A stretch of 10,241 nt of DNA from Bacillota bacterium. GTDB taxonomy: Bacteria > Bacillota > Clostridia > Lachnospirales > Lachnospiraceae. The stretch lies in contig JAGFXQ010000108.1 in assembly GCA_017861355.1 (NCBI GenBank), positions 1 through 10,241 on the forward strand, read 5' to 3'. The translations under genes were made by a program, and so were the position numbers. A model generated the notes under the pieces. That model did not search any database, had not been told where the DNA came from, and saw only the letters and a program-made list of their open reading frames with translations. Shown one piece after another: positions 1 through 5,857 of this stretch; the stretch's first letter is position 1, and each line of letters opens with the position of its first letter.

Positions 1-37
1 CCGCCTAGCATGAAAAATCGGATAAGGAGGTCATGAC

Positions 38-310
38 ATGGCATTCAAGAGAAACGAAGACAGAGGCGATTCTCCGATGAAGAGAAAAACCTTCGGACGC
101 AGAAGAAAGAAAGTATGCGTATTCTGTGCTGACAAAAATCACACAGGAATTGACTATAAGGATACCAATAAGTTAAAGAGATATGTATCTGAGAGAGGCA
201 AGATCCTTCCCAGAAGAATCACTGGTAACTGCGCAAAGCATCAGAGAGCTTTAACCGTAGCTATTAAGAGAGCAAGACATATCGCACTTATGCCTTACGT
301 AATTGATTAA
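38..310 (+). CDS. rpsR: 30S ribosomal protein S18
   Basis: S18 is a small-subunit ribosomal protein that packs with S6 on the 30S platform and binds 16S rRNA. The 90-residue product has the full family pattern: a basic N-terminus (RRRKK at 21-25), the VCVFC element, the KRYVSERGKILPRR stretch around 47-60, GNCAKHQRAL, and a basic C-terminal helix. Cys27, Cys30, Cys65 and His68 are placed as in the zinc-binding (C+) form of S18. The ATG is set by AAGGAGG at 24-30, seven bases upstream. Bases 1-37 hold only this ribosome binding site and the tail of whatever precedes it; in Firmicutes that is normally ssb in an rpsF-ssb-rpsR operon, but too little is present to confirm it. A bidirectional terminator follows directly. 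Identification is secure. Confidence 0.98.
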   Translation: MAFKRNEDRGDSPMKRKTFGRRRKKVCVFCADKNHTGIDYKDTNKLKRYVSERGKILPRRITGNCAKHQRALTVAIKRARHIALMPYVID

Positions 311-317
311 TTAAAAT

Positions 318-372
318 AAAGCCGTTACATGACTACAGTGAAAGCTTTCACTTGGTTCTGTAACGGCTTTTT
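318..372. terminator. Bidirectional intrinsic terminator after rpsR
   Basis: A perfect 12-bp stem is formed by 318-329 (AAAGCCGTTACA) and 359-370. The 29-base loop contains its own 16-base perfect palindrome at 337-352. On the plus strand the stem runs into TTTTT, ending rpsR; on the minus strand it is followed by a T-rich run, which suits the convergent anti-sigma gene whose stop codon is at 375-377. The stem and the first loop bases reappear at 3618-3654. Confidence 0.9.
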
Positions 373-374
373 AA

Positions 375-818
375 TTAAAACAAACCAAATACGTGATGAA
401 GAAGTAAGTATATTCCTAACAGACCAAAAAGGATAATGGTACCCACTGCTTTTCCATAAAAAAATCGTTTTATACTATCTTGTTTCCCCTTTTTCAAAAT
501 AATTGCTAAAGGAAGCAAGGATAATAGTCCAACAAACACAAGCATAATTGGCATTGGTGTATTGGCAGAAGATGAAAAGTACCCAAGCAAACCACCGATC
601 ATCATTAGAACTGCAGCCGCTGTGAACAATATCCTTTTCAACTTCACTAATTGCGGAGTACTGGATTTATTCTGCAAAAAATTCTGCTCTTCAAATAATG
701 CTTTACAGGCCGGACATTCTAGCATATGCTCATTTAATAGATGAACACTTCCTTCGCGTGCGATTCTATCTTTTACCAATGGCATTAAATCCTCAGCCAC
801 ATCGCATGATATTTTCAT
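375..818 (-). CDS. Zinc-finger (zf-HC2) anti-sigma factor, membrane protein
   Basis: Probable membrane-bound anti-sigma factor that holds the ECF sigma factor encoded just upstream. The 147-residue product starts with a short zinc-binding anti-sigma (ZAS-type) domain: Cys5, then His31-X3-Cys35-X2-Cys38, in the sequence HMLECPACK. Three hydrophobic stretches follow at about 62-81, 89-108 and 122-141, so it is a polytopic rather than the more usual single-pass anti-sigma. The start at 818 was chosen over an in-frame ATG at 854 because TCCTCCTTT at 825-833 gives an AAAGGAGGA ribosome binding site at good distance and because the ATG overlaps the sigma stop codon as ATGA, a standard sign of translational coupling. 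No substantial sensor domain is seen outside the membrane. The role is inferred from the domain and the pairing; the signal is unknown. Confidence 0.85.
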   Translation of the reverse strand: MKISCDVAEDLMPLVKDRIAREGSVHLLNEHMLECPACKALFEEQNFLQNKSSTPQLVKLKRILFTAAAVLMMIGGLLGYFSSSANTPMPIMLVFVGLLSLLPLAIILKKGKQDSIKRFFYGKAVGTIILFGLLGIYLLLHHVFGLF

Positions 819-1303
819 ATATAATCCTCCTTTGATAAAATGGCTTGCAGCCATTTTCTTGTTCTAAACTCGATGACTCGTGCTGTGCTTTCTGAAATCT
901 TTAATGTTTCCGCTATGGTTTTATAAGAATAGCCATTCATACGCATTATGAAAACTTCTCTACTACAGGAATCCTTTTCAGATAAAAGCGCTTTTACTCG
1001 TTTCGCTAATTCATCTAAAACTATTCCCTGCAGGAGATCGTTATCGATGATTCTTTCGGGCATTTCGTCAATATTAATTGTAGATTTATGCTTTCTCAGA
1101 TGTTGCAGCCAAAGGTTACGCGCAATTCCGAAGAGCCATGTTTTTATTGATGATTCACCTCGAAAGGATGGTAAGCTGATAATTGCTTGCAGAAATGTAT
1201 CTGAAAGCAAATCATCGGCCAGGGTAGAATCATGCGTTAATCCCAAAAGATAGTGATACAAGTCAGTTTTAAACTCGTAATACAATCTTATAATTTCTTT
1301 CAC
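815..1303 (-). CDS. ECF-family RNA polymerase sigma factor
   Basis: Alternative sigma factor of the extracytoplasmic-function group (sigma70 regions 2 and 4 only), 162 residues, normal for the family. Region 2 covers about 5-72, with the 2.2 helix DDLLSDTFLQAI at 30-41 and the DNA-contacting part around SIKTWLFGIARN at 52-63. Region 4 covers about 114-152, with a helix-turn-helix at roughly 127-146 (YKTIAETLKISESTARVIEF). The start codon is GTG at 1303-1301, supported by AAGGAG (CTCCTT on the plus strand at 1311-1316) seven bases away; no better ATG exists. Its TGA overlaps the ATG of the anti-sigma gene, so the two form an operon. An ECF-type promoter at 1356-1381 suggests autoregulation. 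It resembles SigX/SigW/YlaC-type factors, but I cannot assign a particular one. Confidence 0.92.
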   Translation of the reverse strand: MKEIIRLYYEFKTDLYHYLLGLTHDSTLADDLLSDTFLQAIISLPSFRGESSIKTWLFGIARNLWLQHLRKHKSTINIDEMPERIIDNDLLQGIVLDELAKRVKALLSEKDSCSREVFIMRMNGYSYKTIAETLKISESTARVIEFRTRKWLQAILSKEDYI

Positions 1304-1355
1304 AGCTTTTCTCCTTCTTAAATTCTATTGGACAAACACGTGTTGATAATAATAT

Positions 1356-1381
1356 GTCGCGTTAAATGTGATTTCGTTACA
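1356..1381 (-). promoter_or_regulatory. ECF-type promoter for the sigma/anti-sigma operon
   Basis: Reading the minus strand, TGTAAC (1381-1376) is followed after 16 bases by CGAC (1359-1356). ECF promoters carry an AAC-containing -35 and a CGT or CGAC -10; Bacillus SigX-type sites are TGTAAC with CGAC at a similar spacing. The site lies 53 bp before the GTG start, giving a leader of about 45 bases. Self-recognition by the adjacent sigma factor is an inference from how ECF operons usually work. Confidence 0.65.
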
Positions 1382-1422
1382 AAAAAATAATATTATCATG
1401 AAATATATTATAACATAAATTG

Positions 1423-1453
1423 GACCTACACCCGTTTTGGGTGTAGGTCTTTG
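1423..1453 (+). terminator. Orphan intrinsic-terminator-like hairpin
   Basis: A perfect 11-bp stem, GACCTACACCC (1423-1433) with its complement at 1439-1449, closes a five-base loop GTTTT and is followed by a short T run (TTTGT). The T run is only on the plus-strand side, so it would stop rightward transcripts, yet no gene on the plus strand lies to its left before the divergent start. It may end an antisense or small RNA, or insulate the MATE promoter. Confidence 0.55.
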
Positions 1454-1556
1454 TAAAGTTAATTTATAAGTATATTAATCCTACTACAGAGATATACGAA
1501 TTGCTATACGATAGCGTAAACATGTGGATCGTCTTTTCGGCTGAACCGAGATATCG

Positions 1557-1578
1557 AATAGTTAGAAATAAAACTAAT
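1557..1578. promoter_or_regulatory. Upstream operator copy (putative MarR site) of the MATE promoter
   Basis: A 22-bp element containing TAGTTA-N6-AAACTA, an imperfect inverted repeat. It ends on the first base of the -35 box. It matches the second copy at 1607-1628 at 21 of 22 positions, the one difference being in the right half-site. The arm length and spacing suit a MarR-family dimer; the candidate protein is encoded at 3117-3575 in the same operon. Confidence 0.65.
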
Positions 1579-1606
1579 TGACAGGCGGTTTTCTTACTGC
1601 TATAAT
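1578..1606 (+). promoter_or_regulatory. Consensus SigA promoter of the MATE-marR operon
   Basis: TTGACA (1578-1583), a 17-base spacer, and TATAAT (1601-1606) match the housekeeping consensus at all 12 positions with ideal spacing. Transcription should begin near 1613, inside the downstream operator copy. So strong a promoter fits a unit held down by a repressor. Confidence 0.9.
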
Positions 1607-1628
1607 AATAGTTAGAAATATAACTAAT
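1607..1628. promoter_or_regulatory. Downstream operator copy (putative MarR site) over the MATE transcription start
   Basis: TAGTTA (1609-1614), six bases, TAACTA (1621-1626): a perfect inverted repeat. It is the second copy of the element at 1557-1578, offset by exactly 50 bp, and it covers the expected transcription start. Binding here would block initiation, and binding at both copies would enclose the promoter. Confidence 0.7.
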
Positions 1629-1659
1629 ATATATAGAACAACAGAAATGGGGAATCAGA

Positions 1660-3114
1660 ATGAAGAAAATTAACAAACAACGAGAAGCCGAGAATAGAAA
1701 CGAGCATGAAGCGGATCTGACCCAGCCTCAAGAAAGCCATATGACCAAAGATCTTGGAGTAAAGCCGATAGGACACTTGTTACTCAAATTCTCAATCCCT
1801 GCAGTAATTGCAATGATTGTAAATGCGATTTATAATATCGTCGATCGAATCTTTGTTGGTAAATATGTAGGTGAGAATGCCTTGGCGGGACTCACGATTA
1901 CCTTCCCTGTAATGATGCTGATCTTTGCATTTGCGGGCTTAATCGGAGCCGGAGGTGCAGCACTCATGTCCATCCGATTTGGAGAGAAAGATATCCGTGG
2001 TGTTAGTCATGTTCTAGGCAATATGATTACAATGGGTACCATCATTACCGGAATCACATTATTCACAATTTTTATGAATTTAACTCAAATACTGACCTTC
2101 TTTGGTGCTACCCCGGAGATTATTGAACCTGCAAGTGAATATATGAAAATCATATTGGCTGGATTTATTTTTCAAATGTTTGCATTTTCATTAAATGGAG
2201 CCGTAAGAACGGAAGGACGTCCGATCCTTTCCATGAGCTCAATGATGATTTCTGCAGTTACGAATATTATTCTGGACTATATCTTTATTGCTATATTCAA
2301 GTGGGGCGTTCAAGGTGCTGCATACGCTACGATCATTGGTCAGTTTGTAGGCTTCCTGATGCTATCCTCGTTTTATCTAAGAGGTAAGAGCTCACTTCGT
2401 CTGAGATTAAAGGACCTGATACCAGATAGGAAGGTTGTAATCTCCATATTGAGTATCGGTTTTGCTTCCTTTGTCACAACCTTAGGAACCAGTGTGTCGA
2501 TGACTTTTGTTAACAGAGGATTATCAACGTATGGCGGAGTTGCAGCAATCACTTCTATGGGAGCGATCAATAGCTTGTTCACATTATTTATTATGCCTAT
2601 TATGGGATTACAACAAGGAATGCAACCAATCATTGGCTACAATCACGGAGCGAAACTTCATAAAAGAGTCTATGAGACTCTAAGAAAAGTTTTATTTGTA
2701 GCAATTGGTTTTTCTACTATCGTATTCTTAGCACTTGAGCTATTTCCGGCGGTCTTTATCAGTATGTTTCTTGATCCGTCCTCGGATACCATTAATGTTG
2801 CGGCACAGGGTTTAAGAATCTTTATTATAATGCTCCCGCTTCTTGGCATCAATTTAATTGGTGTGGCTTTCTTCCAATCCATCGCAAGGGGAACATTATC
2901 AATTATTCTGGGAATTCTTCGACAATTTATTATCTTGATTCCCGCAGTATTAATATTACCGCAATTTATTGGTTTAAATGGTGTGTGGGCAGCCACTCCA
3001 ATCGCAGATGGAATAGCTATTCTTATTACAGCGATTATTTTGGTGTTCAATTATCGACGGGAAATGAAAGATGGTATCCATGAAAATGATAATATAATTC
3101 CGGAGGTATTATAA
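1660..3114 (+). CDS. MATE-family multidrug efflux transporter (MepA-like)
   Basis: Integral membrane exporter of the multidrug and toxic compound extrusion family, expected to use a Na+ or H+ gradient to expel cationic drugs or related compounds. The 484-residue product has about 12 hydrophobic segments from residue 40 to 470. The first carries the family signature, with PIGHLLLKFSIPA at 36-48 and NAIYNIVDRIFVG at 55-67, followed by GAGGAALMSIRFGEKD at 96-111; these are most like the MepA subgroup. The N-terminus has 28 strongly charged residues before Met28, longer than usual, and the ribosome binding site of the ATG at 1660 is modest (GGGGAA), so a start at 1741 is possible but has no better site. 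It is first in an operon with a MarR regulator two bases downstream, recalling the mepRA pair of Staphylococcus aureus in reversed order. The substrate is not predictable from the sequence. Confidence 0.92.
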   Translation: MKKINKQREAENRNEHEADLTQPQESHMTKDLGVKPIGHLLLKFSIPAVIAMIVNAIYNIVDRIFVGKYVGENALAGLTITFPVMMLIFAFAGLIGAGGAALMSIRFGEKDIRGVSHVLGNMITMGTIITGITLFTIFMNLTQILTFFGATPEIIEPASEYMKIILAGFIFQMFAFSLNGAVRTEGRPILSMSSMMISAVTNIILDYIFIAIFKWGVQGAAYATIIGQFVGFLMLSSFYLRGKSSLRLRLKDLIPDRKVVISILSIGFASFVTTLGTSVSMTFVNRGLSTYGGVAAITSMGAINSLFTLFIMPIMGLQQGMQPIIGYNHGAKLHKRVYETLRKVLFVAIGFSTIVFLALELFPAVFISMFLDPSSDTINVAAQGLRIFIIMLPLLGINLIGVAFFQSIARGTLSIILGILRQFIILIPAVLILPQFIGLNGVWAATPIADGIAILITAIILVFNYRREMKDGIHENDNIIPEVL

Positions 3115-3116
3115 CG

Positions 3117-3575
3117 ATGTGTATGGATGAGCACAAGGACTTTCATGATATATTAGAACTACGTTCCATTATTGAGAATGCATATTTCAAGGCATTTGAA
3201 GAAAGTACGGATTTTCCCACGAATCTCAATCATACTCACACAAAGGCAATGATATTTCTCAAGTTTGAAGGGGAGAAGCCCATGTCTGCGGTCAGCAAAA
3301 AATTGAACTTGGAGAAGGGTTCTTTTACTCCGGTAGCCAATCATTTGATTGAACTTGGGTATATCGAGAAGGTTCCGGATCCAAAGGATAAGAGAGTATA
3401 TAATCTGCGTCTTCTGGAGAGTGGGGAGAAGCTAACAAATGAGATTATTACAAAACATAATAGCTTCGCTAATAAAATGTTGGAACATCTGACAGAGGAA
3501 GAAAAGAAAAATTATTTTGTGGCAATCCAACTGATCAATGAACTTACGTTAAGGATGCATCAAGATAAAAAATAG
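3117..3575 (+). CDS. MarR-family transcriptional regulator
   Basis: Probable dimeric repressor that releases DNA when it binds a drug or other small ligand. The 152-residue product has the MarR layout: dimerisation helices at both ends, a winged helix at about 55-100 with the recognition region MSAVSKKLNLEKGSFTPVAN, and the wing motif DPKDKRVYNLRLLESG at 88-103, including the conserved Asp and Arg. The first ATG is chosen because GGAGGT at 3102-3107, inside the end of the MATE gene, lies nine bases away; the ATG two codons later is too far. The two-base gap after the MATE stop shows co-transcription. The paired inverted repeats at the operon promoter are the likely targets, giving autorepression and control of efflux. 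A terminator follows 42 bases after the stop. Confidence 0.92.
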   Translation: MCMDEHKDFHDILELRSIIENAYFKAFEESTDFPTNLNHTHTKAMIFLKFEGEKPMSAVSKKLNLEKGSFTPVANHLIELGYIEKVPDPKDKRVYNLRLLESGEKLTNEIITKHNSFANKMLEHLTEEEKKNYFVAIQLINELTLRMHQDKK

Positions 3576-3617
3576 CAATATCGCACTTTCCTATAACAAT
3601 AATTTATGATTAGAATG

Positions 3618-3655
3618 AAGGCCGTTACATGACAGTAGTTGTGTAACGGCTTTTT
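3618..3655 (+). terminator. Intrinsic terminator of the MATE-marR operon
   Basis: GCCGTTACA (3621-3629) pairs with TGTAACGGC (3642-3650), extended by a G-U and two A-U pairs, around a 12-base loop, and runs into TTTTT. The left arm and loop start (GCCGTTACATGAC) and the right arm with its T run are the same as in the rpsR terminator at 318-372, in the same orientation. Confidence 0.92.
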
Positions 3656-3775
3656 GTTAATTTACTTATGATAATAAGAAATTTTTCCTGTGACATGTAA
3701 TATATATATTTGTAGAGATTAATCATATTGGGGTCAGGATAAGATGTATCCATACCTTAAGGAAAGCTGGTTGGC

Positions 3776-4759
3776 ATGAAGCTAAGAAAAATTATTATAG
3801 ATATTACTGTAATTTTATTCGCTTTCCTGCTCTTTGTTATCTGGCATCAAAGCAGTTTTGAGAATAAAGCTTTAATGACTATCTCAAGAGTAAAGTATTT
3901 TGAGGTACATCTGATCACAACCGATAAGGAGTACCAATATTGGGATTTTATCAATCAAGGTGCAGCCGATATGGCAAAAGCAGTAGGGATTAAATATGTA
4001 TGGGACGCACCCTCGGAGAGAAATGTTGAGAAACAGATTGAGGTGATAAATAAAGCGGTTGAAACCGGTGCGGATGCTTTGCTGGTCGCAGCGGATGACC
4101 CAAAGTTGATATCGGGTGCGATCGAGGATGCAAAGGCAAAGGGTGTAAAAATAGTTTATGTAGACTCACCTGCCTATGAGGAGGCAATCACTACACTTGC
4201 AACGGATAACTATGAGGCTGGGAAACTTGCGGGAGAGACAATGCTTTCTTTACTAACAGAGATGGGGATCGATCACGGCTCCATTGGGATTGTCAGTGTT
4301 AAATCGAAGGCGAATACACAGTTACGTGAAATTGGCTTCCGAGATGCAATTGCAAATGATAAGCGGTATAACATAATAAAAACAGTGGAGACAGAACGAG
4401 GAGACGCTAAGGAAGCTCAACTAGCATCAGAGAAAATGATAATGGAGAATGAGGATCTGGTCGCTTTATTCGGAACAAATGAAGGTACCAGTATAGGGGT
4501 TGGGAATGCTATTAAAGCGAATAACAACCGATATATTGGCATAGGTTTTGATCAGACCGATGCTATGATGGAACTGCTCAAAGAGGGAAGTATCAAGGCT
4601 ATTATTGCACAAAACCCTTATACGATGGGTTATCTCGGTGTTGCTGAGGCAGTAGCAGCTCTTCTTGGTAAGGATACCGGACCGGATTATATTAATACCG
4701 GTTCTTTTGTAATCAGGAACAAGGAAGGAAGGGGAGCAAAATGGGATCAAGAAAAATAA
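3776..4759 (+). CDS. Membrane-anchored sugar-binding-type protein (Peripla_BP_4), copy 1
   Basis: Extracellular ligand-binding protein of the type 1 periplasmic-binding fold, nearest to ribose/xylose-type binders (RbsB family). The 327 residues begin with a hydrophobic segment at about 6-23 that acts as an uncleaved anchor or signal; no lipobox is present, and the protein appears to have no cysteine at all. The mature fold starts near HLITTDKEYQYW (45-56). By alignment in my head with RbsB, Asp130, Arg184, Asn235, Asp259 (GFDQ) and Gln279 (IAQNP) fall at sugar-contacting positions, while the Arg following the first Asp in RbsB is Ser here, so ribose is not implied. The start is fixed by the hydrophobic N-terminus; its AAGGA site at 3759-3763 is distant. 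I see no convincing promoter in 3656-3775. The last codons overlap copy 2. No permease, ATPase or kinase is adjacent, so the role (uptake, chemotaxis or signalling) is open. Confidence 0.85.
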   Translation: MKLRKIIIDITVILFAFLLFVIWHQSSFENKALMTISRVKYFEVHLITTDKEYQYWDFINQGAADMAKAVGIKYVWDAPSERNVEKQIEVINKAVETGADALLVAADDPKLISGAIEDAKAKGVKIVYVDSPAYEEAITTLATDNYEAGKLAGETMLSLLTEMGIDHGSIGIVSVKSKANTQLREIGFRDAIANDKRYNIIKTVETERGDAKEAQLASEKMIMENEDLVALFGTNEGTSIGVGNAIKANNNRYIGIGFDQTDAMMELLKEGSIKAIIAQNPYTMGYLGVAEAVAALLGKDTGPDYINTGSFVIRNKEGRGAKWDQEK

Positions 4760-5694
4760 TCAAAGATATGATTGTAATAGTAGCGGCATTTTTGCTCTTC
4801 GTTCTCTGGTATCAGAGATTTGTTCAGGGTTCCACTCAGATGACTACTACTCAAGACAATAAGATGCAACAAGTATACCTAATCACCACAGATAAGGGAT
4901 ATCAATATTGGGGCATCATGAATCAAGGAGCCGCAGATATGGCTGTGCTAATGGGGGTAAGCTATGTCTGGGACGCTCCAAAACAGCGAAGTACAGAGCA
5001 GCAGATAGAGATCATCAATAATGCGGTAGAACAGGGTGCGGAAGCCTTGATCGTAGCGCCGGACGACCCTGAGCTGATATCTACGGCGATTGAGGCTGCC
5101 AAGGCGAAAGGTGTAAAGATTATTTATGTAGATGCTCCCCCCAATGAAGACGCAATTTCTACATTATCAACCGATAACTATAAAGCAGGGGTGCAAGCAG
5201 GAGAGTCGGTGCTTTTTATATTACAGGAAGAGGGAAAGATGAGTGGTTCTGTTGGTATCATTAATCTGGCATCGAAAGCAAACACAAAGCTGCGAGAGGA
5301 TGGCTTTCGAACAACGTTGGAAAAGGATGGGAGATTCAACCTATTAGAAACAATCTATATGGAAGATGATGATCCGGTAAAAGCGCAAAAAGCAGCGGCA
5401 CGTTTGATGATGGAGCATGAGGATCTGGTGGCCTTATTTGGAACGAGTGAAGGAACCAGCATCGGAGTTGGCAATGCGATTAAGGATAGTGGGAAGGAGA
5501 TTACCGGTGTGGGCTTTGACAAGACAGAGGTGTTGATGAAGCTTTTTCGCGAGAAGTATCTCAAGGTACTCATTGCCCAGAATCCATATACGATGGGATA
5601 CCTGGGTATGGCAGAGGCGATTGCGGCAATCAAAGAAGAAAATACCGGACCGCAATATATCAATACCGGTGTTTCCGTACTAATAAATTATTAA
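4741..5694 (+). CDS. Membrane-anchored sugar-binding-type protein (Peripla_BP_4), copy 2
   Basis: Tandem paralogue of the preceding gene, 317 residues, about 60-65% identical by eye over the binding domain and equally cysteine-free. It has its own N-terminal hydrophobic anchor at about 10-24 and no lipobox. Positions matching RbsB sugar contacts are Asp131, Arg185, Asp260 (GFDK) and Gln280 (IAQNP); the position that is Asn235 in copy 1 is Ser236 here (GTSEGTS against GTNEGTS), hinting at a changed ligand. The ATG lies 19 bases inside the end of copy 1, with a ribosome binding site AAGGAAGGGGAG just before it, so the two are translated from one message. The copies probably arose by local duplication followed by divergence. 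No hairpin terminator is visible after the stop before the ahpC promoter. Confidence 0.85.
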   Translation: MGSRKIIKDMIVIVAAFLLFVLWYQRFVQGSTQMTTTQDNKMQQVYLITTDKGYQYWGIMNQGAADMAVLMGVSYVWDAPKQRSTEQQIEIINNAVEQGAEALIVAPDDPELISTAIEAAKAKGVKIIYVDAPPNEDAISTLSTDNYKAGVQAGESVLFILQEEGKMSGSVGIINLASKANTKLREDGFRTTLEKDGRFNLLETIYMEDDDPVKAQKAAARLMMEHEDLVALFGTSEGTSIGVGNAIKDSGKEITGVGFDKTEVLMKLFREKYLKVLIAQNPYTMGYLGMAEAIAAIKEENTGPQYINTGVSVLINY

Positions 5695-5729
5695 GAAGGA
5701 AGACAAAGCCATCTATATTTATTAACCTC

Positions 5730-5760
5730 TTGACTTTTATCCCATTTTTGCTATTATAAT
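5730..5760 (+). promoter_or_regulatory. Putative SigA promoter of ahpC
   Basis: TTGACT (5730-5735) is followed by overlapping -10 candidates TATTAT (5752-5757, spacer 16) and TATAAT (5755-5760, spacer 19). One of these most likely starts transcription near 5765, giving a leader of about 90 bases. The sequence TTATAAT at the -10 is also a perfect left half of the PerR box consensus. Confidence 0.7.
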
Positions 5761-5762
5761 AG

Positions 5763-5801
5763 TAATGATTATTAATATCATTAATCACGTTAATATCGTT
5801 A
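5763..5801. promoter_or_regulatory. Putative Fur/PerR-type operator region of ahpC
   Basis: A perfect inverted repeat TAATGAT (5763-5769) and ATCATTA (5777-5783) encloses a 15-bp site at 5766-5780 that fits the Bacillus Fur 7-1-7 box (TGATAAT-N-ATTATCA) at 12 of 14 specified positions and the PerR box (TTATAAT-N-ATTATAA) at 10. The segment TTAATATCATTA (5772-5783) recurs as TTAATATCGTTA at 5790-5801, an 18-bp period. The location at and after the transcription start suits repression. PerR is the likelier regulator because the gene is a peroxiredoxin, but this is inference. Confidence 0.5.
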
Positions 5802-5857
5802 CCATTATAAACACAAACAAACTTTGTGGATAAATTTATTATAGGAGGTTGATTACT

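Larger units (their letters stand above)
1304..1659. other. Divergent intergenic region between sigma factor and MATE genes
   Basis: This 356-bp A+T-rich spacer separates two divergent operons. From left to right it holds the GTG ribosome binding site of the sigma gene, a 10-bp palindrome AACACGTGTT at 1335-1344, the ECF-type promoter on the minus strand, a very A+T-rich stretch at 1381-1420, an orphan hairpin at 1423-1449, about 100 bp without a recognisable signal (1455-1556), and the MATE promoter with two operators. No gene is supported here: the only long frames cross the promoters and lack ribosome binding sites. Confidence 0.8.

Noticed and set aside
819..854. Twelve-residue N-terminal extension of the anti-sigma protein
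   Set aside because: The ATG at 854 lacks a ribosome binding site and would overlap the sigma gene by 40 bases; the ATGA overlap start at 818 has AAAGGAGGA before it.
1455..1556. Short hairpins such as GCTAT/ATAGC (1503-1515) and TCGG/CCGA (1537-1549)
   Set aside because: Stems of four or five bases are expected by chance and show no link to a riboswitch or RNA gene.
1464..1676. 70-residue minus-strand frame in the divergent spacer
   Set aside because: It covers the MATE promoter and both operators, has no ribosome binding site, and its sequence is low-complexity translation of A+T-rich DNA.
2670..3050. 126-residue minus-strand frame inside the MATE gene
   Set aside because: It is antisense to conserved transporter sequence, with no ribosome binding site or recognisable product.
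3656..3775. Possible promoter GTGACA (3690-3695) before the first binding-protein gene
   Set aside because: At the right spacing the -10 would be TAGAGA, a poor match, and the other A+T-rich candidates have no -35; not strong enough to list.
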